Assembly: GCA_023428265.1 (NCBI GenBank) | Contig: JAEYYW010000120.1 | Location: forward strand, 1 to 54,922 | Origin: Bacillota bacterium | GTDB lineage: Bacteria > Bacillota > Clostridia > Christensenellales > UMGS416 | Reading direction: 5' to 3' | Length of the DNA: 54,922 bases | In this document: positions 31,607 to 40,312 of the stretch, piece after piece | Numbering within the stretch: the stretch's first letter is position 1 | Layout of the letters: every line of letters starts with the position of its first letter | The notes under the pieces: model-generated | Seen by the model: only the letters and a program-made list of their open reading frames with translations | What the model was told of the DNA's origin: nothing | The model's database searches: none | Made by a program: the position numbers and the translations under genes

Positions 31607-34606
31607 TTACTGATCCTTGATCTCCTCGTTGGTGAAGCACTCGATGATGTCGCCTTCCTTGATGTCGCTGTATCCATCGAGCGTAATGCCGCATTCGTAG
31701 CCCTTTTCCACCTCGCGGACATCGTCTTTGAAGCGCCGCAGGCCGGCGATCTTGCCTTCGAAGACAACCACGCCGTCGCGGAGCAAGCGCACCTGGCTTG
31801 CACGGGTCACGCGGCCATCGGTCACATAGCTGCCGGCCACGACGCCGACGGAGGAAATGCGGATCAGGTTGCGGATCTCGGCATGACCGGTGATGACTTC
31901 CTTGAACACAGGCTTCAGCAAGCCCTTCATTGCCTTTTCCATGTCTTCGGTGGCCTGATAGATGATGCGATACGTGCGCACATCCACGCCTTCCCGGTCT
32001 GCCGCGTCGGCAGCCTTGGAGTCAGGCCGCACGTTGAAGCCGATGACAATGGCATTGGAAGCCTTGGCCAGCATGATGTCGTTTTCATTGATGGAGCCCA
32101 CGCCGCTCTGCAGTGTCTTGATGCGCACCTTGTCGTTGGAGAGCTTCTCCAACGCACCCTTCAGCGCTTCGGCAGAGCCGCGCACGTCTGCACGGATGAT
32201 GATGTTCAGATCCACCACCTCGCCCTGCTCCATGCGGTTGAACAAATCGTCCAGCTTCATCGTGGAAGCACCGGCAATGGAATCGTTGCGGGCCTTCAGG
32301 CGGCGCTCGCCGGCCACCTGGCGGGCCAGGCGCTCATCTTCCACACAATAGAACACGTCGCCGGCCTCGGGGGTTTCCGAAAGGCCCATCAACTCCACCG
32401 GCATGGAGGGCGTCGCCTCATCCACACGCTTGCCGAGGTCGTTGCTCATTGCGCGAACGCGGCCGAACACAGTACCGGACACCACGTAGTCGCCCACATG
32501 CAGCGTGCCGTTTTGCACCAGAATCGTAGCCACGGGGCCGCGCCATTTGTCCATGCGGGCTTCCACGACCACGCCGCGCGCCGGCGCTTCGGGGTTGGCC
32601 TTCAGCTCCTGCACATCGGCCACCAGCAGGATCATTTCCAGCAATTGCTCAATGCCCTGATGGGTCGCAGCGGAGACGGGGGCCATGATCGTGTCGCCGC
32701 CCCACTCCTCGGCCACCAGCTCGTATTCAGTGAGCTGCTGCTTGATGCGGTCGGGGTCGGCGTTGGGCAGATCAACTTTATTGAGCGCCACAATGATCGG
32801 CACTTTGGCGGCCTTGGCGTGGTTGATTGCTTCCACGGTCTGGGGCATCACGCCGTCGTCGGCGGCGATGACCAGAATGGCAATGTCGGTCACCATGGCG
32901 CCGCGGGCACGCATTGAGGTGAACGCTTCGTGACCGGGCGTGTCCAGGAACGTGATCGGCTTGCCGTGGATCTCCACAGAGTAGGCGCCGATGTGCTGGG
33001 TGATGCCGCCGGCTTCGCCCGCTGCCACACGGGTGGAGCGGATGGCGTCCAGCAGCGAGGTTTTGCCGTGATCGACGTGGCCCATGATTGTGACAACCGG
33101 GGGCCTGGTGATCATCTGGCCGGGCTCGTCATGCTCGCCGTAAATATCCACCATGCGCTCTTCGAAGCTCTTCTCGATCTCCTGCTTGAGCGTGATGCCA
33201 AACTCGCCGGCCACAAGAGCGGCGGTGTCAAAGTCAATGTCGGCATTGATCGTGGCGATGATGCCCAGCAAGAACAGCTTCTTGATGATCTCAGCGCCCG
33301 GTTTGCCGATCTTCTCCGCCAATGTCTTGATCGAAACGCGCTCACCGACAATGGTGGCTTCCTCAATCACGATGCGCTCCGGCCGGATCACCTTTTTCAG
33401 TTTCTTCGGCCTGCGGCCCAACGAGCCCTGCGGAGAATAAAACTCCTCCATATCGGCGCCGGGCACGATGCCGGTCAGCAGTGTCTTCTTGTTCTTGTTC
33501 TTCTTGTCCTCAGCCAGCGACTCAGCAACCTTCTCGCGGCGGCGGAGGTCGGTCTTATTCGGGTCATAGTTGCTCACGCGCTCCTTCTGCTGCGTGGGCG
33601 TGACCTGAAGCTGCTTTTTGATGTCGCGCTCAGTGACAGGCCGCTGGCCAAAGCCGCCGCCGCCGCCACTGGGGCGATAACCGCCGGGACGGGCAGGGGC
33701 ACCCTGGCCTTCCGGACGCGGCTTGGGAATGAACGCGCCGTTGGCACCCACGCGGGGCTGGTACGAACCCTGCTGACCCTCGGGCCTGGGCTTGGCAATG
33801 AAGGGGCCGTTGGCGCCCACGCGGGGCTGGTACGGACCCTGCTGGCCCTCGGGCCTGGGTTTGGCAATGAACGGGCCGTTGGCGCCCACCGGGGGCGTCT
33901 TGGGAATGAAGGGCCCATTGGCACCCACGCGGGGTTGGAATGTGCCGTTCCCCGCCGGCCTTCTGTCATCGCGGCCATAGGAAGGCCTCGGCTGGCTGTC
34001 GGGCCTGGGTGTATAGATGCGCTCCTTGGGCGGCTCCGCCCTAGGGAACACCGGTTTGGGGCGTTCCTGGGGGATCTCCGCTTTCGGGAACTCCGGCACC
34101 GGTCTGGACTCCTTCGGAGCCGGCGCTGCCGGAGCGGCCTCTTCCGCCTTTGCGGGCTTTTCAGGCTCCGCGGCGGGGGCCGCCTTATGCTCCTCGGCTT
34201 TTGCAGCTGGCTGCTCTGCCGGGCGATCATCGGGCTGTTTTTCGGAGACGTTCTCCTTCGCCTCAGGCTCAGCGGCGCGGGCAGGCGCTTCCGCCCGCGC
34301 AACAGGCGCGGGTGAAGGCTCCGGCTCAGCCACCGGCTCCATGGCAATTTCCGGGGAAGCCACCGGTTCCGGTTTTGCCTTTGCTGCAACGGCCGGTTCA
34401 TCAGCCTGGGGCATTTCCTGCTCCAGCGCCTCCATCGCTCTGGCGCGCTCATGGTCATCGCGTATTCTGGCCTTGATCGCCTCTTCGAGGTCGCGTAGGC
34501 TCAATACGGCGTCATGGGCTTTCCTTCGTGTCTCCCCGATCCGATCGAGAAGAATGTTGGATGAAGCCTTGAGCTCGCTGGCCGTTTTGCTCAGTGGATT
34601 GGACAT
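31607..34606 (-). CDS. infB: Translation initiation factor IF-2
   Basis: A 999-residue IF-2. The G domain has GHVDHGKTS (near residue 508), DTPGHEAFTSMRARG and NKVDLPNADP; the C-terminal IF-2 domains are complete to IKDQ. It places initiator tRNA on the 30S subunit. I chose ATG 34606; a longer frame to 34750 lacks a ribosome site and overlaps the L7Ae gene. The N-terminal 470 residues are disordered: an Ala/Glu/Pro/Lys-rich stretch, then tandem repeats described separately. Confidence 0.96.
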   Translation of the reverse strand: MSNPLSKTASELKASSNILLDRIGETRRKAHDAVLSLRDLEEAIKARIRDDHERARAMEALEQEMPQADEPAVAAKAKPEPVASPEIAMEPVAEPEPSPAPVARAEAPARAAEPEAKENVSEKQPDDRPAEQPAAKAEEHKAAPAAEPEKPAKAEEAAPAAPAPKESRPVPEFPKAEIPQERPKPVFPRAEPPKERIYTPRPDSQPRPSYGRDDRRPAGNGTFQPRVGANGPFIPKTPPVGANGPFIAKPRPEGQQGPYQPRVGANGPFIAKPRPEGQQGSYQPRVGANGAFIPKPRPEGQGAPARPGGYRPSGGGGGFGQRPVTERDIKKQLQVTPTQQKERVSNYDPNKTDLRRREKVAESLAEDKKNKNKKTLLTGIVPGADMEEFYSPQGSLGRRPKKLKKVIRPERIVIEEATIVGERVSIKTLAEKIGKPGAEIIKKLFLLGIIATINADIDFDTAALVAGEFGITLKQEIEKSFEERMVDIYGEHDEPGQMITRPPVVTIMGHVDHGKTSLLDAIRSTRVAAGEAGGITQHIGAYSVEIHGKPITFLDTPGHEAFTSMRARGAMVTDIAILVIAADDGVMPQTVEAINHAKAAKVPIIVALNKVDLPNADPDRIKQQLTEYELVAEEWGGDTIMAPVSAATHQGIEQLLEMILLVADVQELKANPEAPARGVVVEARMDKWRGPVATILVQNGTLHVGDYVVSGTVFGRVRAMSNDLGKRVDEATPSMPVELMGLSETPEAGDVFYCVEDERLARQVAGERRLKARNDSIAGASTMKLDDLFNRMEQGEVVDLNIIIRADVRGSAEALKGALEKLSNDKVRIKTLQSGVGSINENDIMLAKASNAIVIGFNVRPDSKAADAADREGVDVRTYRIIYQATEDMEKAMKGLLKPVFKEVITGHAEIRNLIRISSVGVVAGSYVTDGRVTRASQVRLLRDGVVVFEGKIAGLRRFKDDVREVEKGYECGITLDGYSDIKEGDIIECFTNEEIKDQ
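33730..33930 (-). repeat. In-frame tandem repeats in the IF-2 N-terminal region
   Basis: A unit VGANGPFIAKPRPEGQQG plus YQPR recurs. The conserved GCCGTTGGC anchor lies at 33738, 33807 and 33876, exactly 69 bases (23 residues) apart, and a variant follows at 33915 after a shortened 39-base unit. Identity between units is high, implying recent expansion. Confidence 0.85.
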
Positions 34607-34626
34607 TCGCTTGCACACCCCCGGGG

Positions 34627-34932
34627 TTATTCTTTCCTCAAAATCTCCTGTATCGCCTCGGCAAACCCGCCGTCGACAATCGCCATCACTGTCCTGTTGT
34701 CGCGGCTGGTCAGCCCCTCCAACAGACCCTTTTCCTTCAGCACAATGCATGGAACACGATTGTTCTCACACATCGCTGCATACTGCCGCACCGTGTTTGG
34801 CGCGGCCCTGCCATCCACAAGCACAAGTTTTGCCTTGCCTCGGGCCACAGCGCCCTGCACGGCAAACCCTCCTGAGACTGCGCGGCCGGCCTTGATGGCC
34901 AGCCCGATCATGCCCTTCAGGCGGTCACTCAT
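34627..34932 (-). CDS. ylxQ: L7Ae/YlxQ-family RNA-binding protein
   Basis: A 101-residue L7Ae/L30e-fold protein (GLAIKAGRAVSGGFAVQGAV, LVLVDGRAAPNT). Family members bind kink-turn RNA; this operon version is non-essential in Bacillus. It overlaps ylxR by 8 bases and precedes infB by 20, the standard order. Confidence 0.92.
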   Translation of the reverse strand: MSDRLKGMIGLAIKAGRAVSGGFAVQGAVARGKAKLVLVDGRAAPNTVRQYAAMCENNRVPCIVLKEKGLLEGLTSRDNRTVMAIVDGGFAEAIQEILRKE

Positions 34933-35200
34933 GGGTTTCGGTCAACTCCCCGCGAAGCTTCTCGTAGAGCTCTTCCCCGATGGGCGTCTCCAGCGATCGC
35001 TCCAGCATCTTTGTTTTCACTGCCTTTTCCAGGCAGGCGACATTGTCCATACATAGATATGCGCCACGGCCGTTTTTGCGGCCCGTGCGGTCAATGCTGA
35101 CCTCCCCTTCCGGTGCGCGGACCACCCGGATGAGCTCCTTCTTGGCCTTGCGCTCCCGGCAGCCGGTGCACATGCGCATGGGAACCTTTCTGGTCTTCAC
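34925..35200 (-). CDS. ylxR: YlxR/RnpM (DUF448) RNA-binding protein
   Basis: 91 residues starting at GTG after CGGAGGTG. The hallmark RMCTGCRERKAKKELIRVVR and GRGAYLC are present. In Bacillus this protein binds RNase P RNA and modulates the enzyme (from memory of RnpM work). It sits between nusA and ylxQ as usual. Confidence 0.93.
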   Translation of the reverse strand: MKTRKVPMRMCTGCRERKAKKELIRVVRAPEGEVSIDRTGRKNGRGAYLCMDNVACLEKAVKTKMLERSLETPIGEELYEKLRGELTETHE

Positions 35201-35215
35201 AGCCGCACCTCCGGG

Positions 35216-36328
35216 CTATTCCTCAGACTCCTCATACTCCTCGGCCTCTTCATACTCTTCGGCCTCTTCCATCATCGCCTCTTCGGCGGCGGCTGCCATC
35301 ACCTGCGATTGGCTCTTGATGTCAATCTTCCAGCCGGTGAGCTTGGCGGCAAGGCGGGCGTTTTGCCCCTCGCGGCCAATGGCCAGCGAAAGCTGGTTGT
35401 CCGCCACGATGATGCGGGCGATCTTGTCGCGCTCGTTGAGGCGCACCATGCTCACTTTGGCAGGGCTCAAGGCGTTGGCGATGTATTCGGCCGGGTCGTC
35501 GCTCCAGGGCACGATGTCAATGCGCTCGTTGCCAAGCTCGGCCACGACGCGCTCCACGCGCATGCCGCGCTGGCCCACACAGGCGCCCACCGGATCCACT
35601 TCCTCGTCACGGGAATAGACGGCCATCTTGGTGCGGTAACCGGCTTCCCGGGTGATGCCGCGGATTTCCACCACACCGGTCTTGATCTCCGGCACCTCGT
35701 TTTCAAAAAGCCTCTTGATCAGGCCCGGGTGCGACCGGCTCACGATCACCTGCGGGCCCTTGTTGGTGCGGCGAACCTCCACCACATACACCCTCAGGCG
35801 GTCATTAACCATATAGCGCTCGCCGCGCGCCTGCTCCGACGGCGGCAGATAGCACTCGCTGCGCCCCACGCCGATATACACATTGTTGCGCTCCACACGG
35901 CGCACCACGCCGGTGACGATCTCATCCTGCTTTTCCTGGAACTCATCAAAGATCACGCCGCGCTCCGCCTCACGGATGCGCTGCACGATCACCTGCTTGG
36001 CGGTCTGGGCGGCAATGCGGCCAAAATCGCCGGTGGAAACCTCACGCTCCACAATATCACCCACACGATAGCGGGTGGCAATGCTCTTGGCTTCGTCCAG
36101 GCTGAGCTCGGTGGCCGGGTCGTTGACCTCTTCCACAACAGTGCGCACGTTATACACCTTGATGTCGCCGCTTTCGCGGGAAACGTTCACACGCACGTTT
36201 TGCTCGCTGCCATAGTTGCGCTTGTATGCGGCGGCAAGGGCGGCCTCAATGGCCTCCAGAAGCACTTCCTTACCGATTCCTCTTTCCTTTTCTATCTCGT
36301 CAAGGGCATTCAGAAAATCCACTTTCAT
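35216..36328 (-). CDS. nusA: Transcription factor NusA
   Basis: A 370-residue NusA: N-terminal polymerase-binding domain, S1 domain (GDIVEREVSTGDFGRIAAQ region), then two KH domains (DPVGACVGQRGMRVERV and AIGREGQNARLAAKLTGW). It affects pausing and termination. The end is a strongly acidic tail of Glu and Tyr (EEYEEAEEYEESEE); the Gram-negative acidic repeats are absent. GAGGAG precedes ATG. Confidence 0.96.
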   Translation of the reverse strand: MKVDFLNALDEIEKERGIGKEVLLEAIEAALAAAYKRNYGSEQNVRVNVSRESGDIKVYNVRTVVEEVNDPATELSLDEAKSIATRYRVGDIVEREVSTGDFGRIAAQTAKQVIVQRIREAERGVIFDEFQEKQDEIVTGVVRRVERNNVYIGVGRSECYLPPSEQARGERYMVNDRLRVYVVEVRRTNKGPQVIVSRSHPGLIKRLFENEVPEIKTGVVEIRGITREAGYRTKMAVYSRDEEVDPVGACVGQRGMRVERVVAELGNERIDIVPWSDDPAEYIANALSPAKVSMVRLNERDKIARIIVADNQLSLAIGREGQNARLAAKLTGWKIDIKSQSQVMAAAAEEAMMEEAEEYEEAEEYEESEE

Positions 36329-36341
36329 TCCAATTCACTCC

Positions 36342-36887
36342 TCAGAACTCGATATGCTGCTGTGCCTTGGCGATGTTGGCGCGCCTGACAGCGATTGGCT
36401 CCCCGGCGCCTTCCTGCTCCAGACAGATGCTCTCGGCATCGAACGACTTCAAAACACCAGTAATCTCCCTCTTTTTATCCATCGGGGAGAAAAGTTTCAC
36501 ATCCAGTTTTCTGCCCACGTTTCGCTTGAAATCACTGTCGGTTTTGATCGGCCTGTCAAGCCCCGGCGACGACACGACCAGATAATCGTGCCTGCCGGCG
36601 ATTTCCGGCTCAGAATCCAAGATGGGATCAATAAGCTGGTTGACAAGCTCGCAGTCATCCAGCGTGATGCCGCCTTGCTTGTCTACAAATATGTTCAGAT
36701 ACCATTGCCCCCGCTCGCTCTTGAACTGGACATCCACGAGTTCATATTCAGTTCCGGCCAGCCCCCGTTCAATGATCGCCCTGGCGATATCCTTGACGGA
36801 CCTTTTTTCCAACCGCTTCACCTTTCCGTGTTTGCCGCGATAGCAGTATGCTCCGGGGCTTTGATCGAATTCCGCAGCAACCGACAT
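36342..36887 (-). CDS. rimP: Ribosome maturation factor RimP
   Basis: About 181 residues. The conserved core starts near residue 30 (RSVKDIARAIIERGLAGTEY) and has YLNIFVDKQGGITLDDCELV and YLVVSSPGLDRPI. It acts in 30S assembly. The N-terminal 28 residues (MSVAAEFDQSPGAYC and following) are not typical, and the ribosome site at ATG 36887 is weak; a GTG or TTG start nearer the core is possible. First gene of the operon, 13 bases before nusA. Confidence 0.92.
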   Translation of the reverse strand: MSVAAEFDQSPGAYCYRGKHGKVKRLEKRSVKDIARAIIERGLAGTEYELVDVQFKSERGQWYLNIFVDKQGGITLDDCELVNQLIDPILDSEPEIAGRHDYLVVSSPGLDRPIKTDSDFKRNVGRKLDVKLFSPMDKKREITGVLKSFDAESICLEQEGAGEPIAVRRANIAKAQQHIEF

Positions 36888-36957
36888 CAAACCGCCGAAA
36901 AGCGACGCCTTTCAGCCCAATCACCGTGTCCGGTTGTTGAAGCCTGAAACAATGCGA

Positions 36958-36979
36958 AAGAGTGGGAAGCCCCACTCTT
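36958..36979 (-). promoter_or_regulatory. Hairpin in the rimP leader
   Basis: AAGAGTGGG / CCCACTCTT is a 9-bp perfect stem with loop AAGC, about 40 bases into the leader. Many Firmicutes carry a similar GTGGG/CCCAC hairpin before rimP-nusA, probably regulatory. No long T-tract follows. Confidence 0.5.
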
Positions 36980-37017
36980 GCGAAAACGCAGTCATAAGCG
37001 CGAAATCAACCTGTTTT

Positions 37018-37046
37018 ATTATAACACCGTGTCTGGCAAATATCAA
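37018..37046 (-). promoter_or_regulatory. Promoter of the rimP-nusA-infB operon
   Basis: On the minus strand, TTGATA (37046-37041) and TATAAT (37023-37018) are 17 bases apart. The leader to rimP is about 125 bases. Confidence 0.8.
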
Positions 37047-37226
37047 CAAGTCAATTTAAAAATCCGCGCAATTGCTGGGATTTGAAGCCCACAACACACA
37101 TAGATCACGAAATCTCAAGGCTGGTTCAGAGCCCTGGCTACCTGTGTGAGCAGCAATTGTAGAGTGCAGCCAGCCGGTCCCTGCATTGGCCGCCAAATCC
37201 TGGCCGCATCGGGCATTGGGTTGTGC

Positions 37227-37338
37227 GGGCCGGTACGGAGCCCTTCGCGTTCGCTTCGCGAGCCGCTATCGGCAATTGTCCGCACATTTGCTGTGGCAAA
37301 TATGCTACACAATTGCCGGGGTGATACCCGGCCCCTAC
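37227..37338. repeat. Long nested palindromic element, copy 3
   Basis: Outer arms GGGCCGG (37227-37233) and CCGGCCC (37328-37334) enclose TTCGCG/CGCGAA-type hairpins near 37244-37261. A strong inner palindrome follows: GGCAATTGT (37271-37279) with ACAATTGCC (37309-37317), and GCACATTTGC with GCAAATATGC inside. It ends CTACAC like the copy at 1494. No coding potential; the 36888-37391 gap otherwise holds only the rimP leader and promoter. Confidence 0.55.
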
Positions 37339-37391
37339 ACTGACCGCCAACTCCCGACTGTATCGTACTTCCACTGACTACTGACTACTGA

Positions 37392-38165
37392 CTACTTGAC
37401 AACGTCCCCCACCCCATCCAGCACATACCGTGGCCGGTAGGGGAACTGGTTGATGCTCTCGCGGGTGGAGACACCGGTCAGCACCAGCACGGTGTCGATC
37501 CCCGATTCAATGCCGGCGATGATGTCGGTGTCCATCCGGTCACCGATGATCACCATTTCCGCCGAGTGGCAACCCAGCATCTTGCGGCCGGTGCGCATCA
37601 TGAGCGGGTTCGGTTTGCCCACAAAGTATGCCTGCTTGCCGGTGGCCATCTCAACCGGAGAGACCAAAGCCCGGCAGGCCGGGGCAATGCCGCCCTCAAT
37701 GGGGCCGGTGAGGTCCGGATTGGTGCCGATGAGCCGCGCGCCCTTGTTCACAAGGCTCACAGCCCTGAGAATGCTCTCATAATTATAATGCCGCGTCTCA
37801 CCCACGACCACATAGTCAGGCGATACGTCGTTGAACGTGATGCCTGCCTCATACAACGCGTTCTGCAAACCGGCCTCGCCGATCACATATGCCGAGCAAT
37901 GGGGCATCTGCGTGGAAAGGAACTCCGCGGTTGCCAAGGCGCTGGTATAAAAATGGGTCTCTTCCACATCCATGCCCATGCGCTGCAGCTTCTGCCGAAG
38001 CTCCCTGGGAGAGCGCTCCGAGGAATTGGTCAAAAACAGGAAGCTCTTGTTTTCCTTCAGGAGCCATTCCACAAAGTCCTTTGCGCCGGGAAGAAGATGG
38101 TTGCCGTGGTAAATCACGCCGTCCATGTCGCAGATGAAGCCCAGTTTGTTCCTGATTTCCTGCAT
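37392..38165 (-). CDS. HAD-IIA sugar-phosphatase (NagD-like)
   Basis: A 257-residue HAD hydrolase. Motif I is DMDGVIYHG, motif II TNSS, and the C-terminal motif GDRMDTDI, with a C2-type cap. Relatives remove phosphate from small sugar or nucleotide phosphates. AAGGA precedes ATG. No operon partner is evident. Confidence 0.9.
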   Translation of the reverse strand: MQEIRNKLGFICDMDGVIYHGNHLLPGAKDFVEWLLKENKSFLFLTNSSERSPRELRQKLQRMGMDVEETHFYTSALATAEFLSTQMPHCSAYVIGEAGLQNALYEAGITFNDVSPDYVVVGETRHYNYESILRAVSLVNKGARLIGTNPDLTGPIEGGIAPACRALVSPVEMATGKQAYFVGKPNPLMMRTGRKMLGCHSAEMVIIGDRMDTDIIAGIESGIDTVLVLTGVSTRESINQFPYRPRYVLDGVGDVVK

Positions 38166-38276
38166 GGTTCCGTCCTTATCAAATCAATCACTTTGTATCA
38201 AGTATATCACACTCTGACAAGGCGTGGAAACACCGTGCGAAATCACCAGATCATCAGAATAGCGGCGCGGCACCTA

Positions 38277-38648
38277 TTAACCGGCGGGGCGGCTGTAAAA
38301 GTCCACAATGTTGCCGTCTGGGTCTTTGAACCAGAACGCACGGCTTCCCCAGGGGTGGGTCTTGGGCTCCAGCAGAATTTCAGCACCCATGCGGGAGACC
38401 CTTTCAAACTGCGCGTCCACATCCTGCACCTGGAGCATGATCGCGGTGCGCCCCGCACCGGCGTTTTCCATGGAGCCGGGAGCCATTTCCTCCATGCCCT
38501 GTGTGGAAAAGATCGCGATTCCGGCGCCCTCCGTCTCCACATCCACATGCACGTCGTTGATCTCGGCCTTCACTCCGAGCGCCTGGGCATAAAACTCCGC
38601 AAGCGCTCGCACATTGTCGGTAATCAGGCAAATCCCAGTTATTTTCAT
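38277..38648 (-). CDS. VOC/glyoxalase-superfamily protein
   Basis: A 123-residue two-module VOC protein: ITGICLITDNVRALAEFYAQ at the start and WGSRAFWFKDPDGNIVDFYS at the end. Such proteins bind a metal and act as isomerases, thiol transferases or bleomycin-type binding proteins; which applies is unknown. The ribosome site (GGGGG) is moderate. It lies 26 bases after the flavin reductase-like gene and is likely co-transcribed. Confidence 0.85.
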   Translation of the reverse strand: MKITGICLITDNVRALAEFYAQALGVKAEINDVHVDVETEGAGIAIFSTQGMEEMAPGSMENAGAGRTAIMLQVQDVDAQFERVSRMGAEILLEPKTHPWGSRAFWFKDPDGNIVDFYSRPAG

Positions 38649-38674
38649 TAGTTACCCCCATTGCTGATATTTGA

Positions 38675-39334
38675 TTATGACAACCTGACAGCGCGCTGCA
38701 CATCCAGCGGCGCGAACACACCGGTGTCCGCCGCGCCATTGGCGGGATTGACAGACTCTGAAACATGGATGGCCCACTGCCGCAGCTTCAATGTTTCCGG
38801 CAGGCTGTCGCGGCACATCGCTTCGTCTATGGCGGCATGCACGATGGAAGCCTGCACCAGCGTGATGGTTTCCTCTTCTGACTCGACGCCCCGCATCCAG
38901 TCCACCCGGCACTCCAGACACGCAAAGCACTCTGCCACCCTGGGCGCTCCCACAACGATGGATGGCTCATGGGTCAGGCCGCTGGCAAGGATTTCATCGG
39001 TCTGCCCGTCGAAGCGCTTGACCGTCTCGAGCGCCTGGCGATAGAGCGGCAGCGATGGGTAGTTGATCACAAACTCGCCGTTTTGCTTGATGAGGCGGCG
39101 GCTCTCGGTATAGTTATGCACCTGCAGCAGGAATTTCGGCTCCCTGCCGCTGCCGGCCATCATACCCCACGAGCTCAGCGCGGCGTTGGCAAGGCCGTTT
39201 TCCTTGCGGGTCGTCACGATGAACACCGGCATCGGCACATCAATGGCAAAGGTATAGTAGGAAAACAGTGAAAACTGGCCGGGCCACTGCTCCTTGAGAT
39301 GGGCCGGCGGCGATACAGGTAATTCAAGCTTCAT
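38675..39334 (-). CDS. Flavin reductase-like (FMN split-barrel) protein
   Basis: A 219-residue split-barrel protein. VPMPVFIVTTRKENGLANAA and SSWGMMAG form the FMN-binding core; FVINYPS and LECRVDWMRGVESEEETIT are family-typical. It probably binds FMN; the partner oxidoreductase is unknown. AAAGGAGG precedes ATG. A TTGACA lies upstream, but no convincing -10. Confidence 0.85.
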   Translation of the reverse strand: MKLELPVSPPAHLKEQWPGQFSLFSYYTFAIDVPMPVFIVTTRKENGLANAALSSWGMMAGSGREPKFLLQVHNYTESRRLIKQNGEFVINYPSLPLYRQALETVKRFDGQTDEILASGLTHEPSIVVGAPRVAECFACLECRVDWMRGVESEEETITLVQASIVHAAIDEAMCRDSLPETLKLRQWAIHVSESVNPANGAADTGVFAPLDVQRAVRLS

Positions 39335-39412
39335 ACGCTCTGCCTCCTTTTCCCAAAGGATAGCAGAACATACAAGACAGCGTTATGTCAAGTCCATACA
39401 AACCTGAAAAAA

Positions 39413-40246
39413 TTACGCCGGTTTGTTATCCGGGCTTGCAAACAGCAGCGACGCGACAATGCTCACGCTCAGGATCGCGGCGATGACGCCAACGGACAGC
39501 GGAATCGAGATATCGACACTGAAAAACAACAGCACAAGCTTGGAGCCGGTGAAAACCAGCACGGCGGCCACGCCATATTTCATATAGGTAAACACACGGC
39601 ACAGCCGCTCCAGCGCAAAGTAGAATGACCGCAAGCCCAGGATAGCGAAGATGTTGGAGGTATAGACAATGAACACATCGGTGGTGACGGAAAAGATGGC
39701 CGGGATGGAATCGACCGCAAACAAGATGTCTGAAAGCTCCACCAGCAGCAGGACCGCAAACAGCAGTGTGGCATGGAGCCTTCCGTTTCGGCGCACGAAG
39801 AACTTCTCCCCCTCCAAGGTGCCCGTATAGGGAAAGACCTTGACGATCCGTTTCAGGAAGCGGTTGTTTTGATAGTTCTTCTCCTGTTCGGGCGCCATCA
39901 TCATCCTGGCACCGCTGACAATCAGGATCACGCCAAAGACATACAACACCCATTCAAAGCGGCGCACGAGCGCGGCGCCAAGCAGGATGAACAGCAGGCG
40001 CATCACAATGGCTCCGGCCACGCCATAATTCAGCGCCCTGCGCTGGTGCTGCGCCGGCACGCCGAAGGAAGAAAACACCATCAGAAACAAAAACAGATTG
40101 TCCACCGACAGGCTCAGTTCAATGATGTAGCCGCCAAAGAACTCAATGGCCCGCTGCCTGCCCATGAGCAGAAACACACCGAAATTGAAAAGCAGCGCCA
40201 GGCCCACCCAGAACAGCACCCAGCGAAGCGCCTTTTTGACAGTCAT
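39413..40246 (-). CDS. TerC-family membrane protein
   Basis: A 277-residue membrane protein with about eight segments. Conserved acidic stretches (IELSLSVDNLFLFLMVF and LVELSDILFAVDSIPAIFSV) define TerC, a family linked to metal (manganese, calcium) export and membrane protein metalation. I chose ATG 40246, after GGAGG; the upstream frame overlaps the terminator. Metal specificity is unknown. Confidence 0.9.
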   Translation of the reverse strand: MTVKKALRWVLFWVGLALLFNFGVFLLMGRQRAIEFFGGYIIELSLSVDNLFLFLMVFSSFGVPAQHQRRALNYGVAGAIVMRLLFILLGAALVRRFEWVLYVFGVILIVSGARMMMAPEQEKNYQNNRFLKRIVKVFPYTGTLEGEKFFVRRNGRLHATLLFAVLLLVELSDILFAVDSIPAIFSVTTDVFIVYTSNIFAILGLRSFYFALERLCRVFTYMKYGVAAVLVFTGSKLVLLFFSVDISIPLSVGVIAAILSVSIVASLLFASPDNKPA

Positions 40247-40263
40247 GATTCCTCCGCACACAA

Positions 40264-40297
40264 AATCCCCCCAGCCGGATACCCGGCAGAGGGGATT
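40264..40297 (-). terminator. Hairpin after the SipL-like gene
   Basis: AATCCCC / GGGGATT encloses GCCGG / CCGGC, directly after the DUF3794 gene and just before TerC. The T-tract is short. Confidence 0.55.
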
Positions 40298-40312
40298 GAC
40301 CAAGCATTTGGG

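Noticed and set aside
33730..33930. CRISPR-like regular repeats
   Set aside because: Spacing is regular but the units are contiguous coding repeats inside infB, without unique spacers or cas genes.
32930..34315. 461-codon plus-strand frame antisense to infB
   Set aside because: Composition follows the complement of infB, including its repeats; no start signal or domain.
35309..36388. 359-codon plus-strand frame antisense to nusA
   Set aside because: A shadow of nusA; no ribosome site or recognisable domain.
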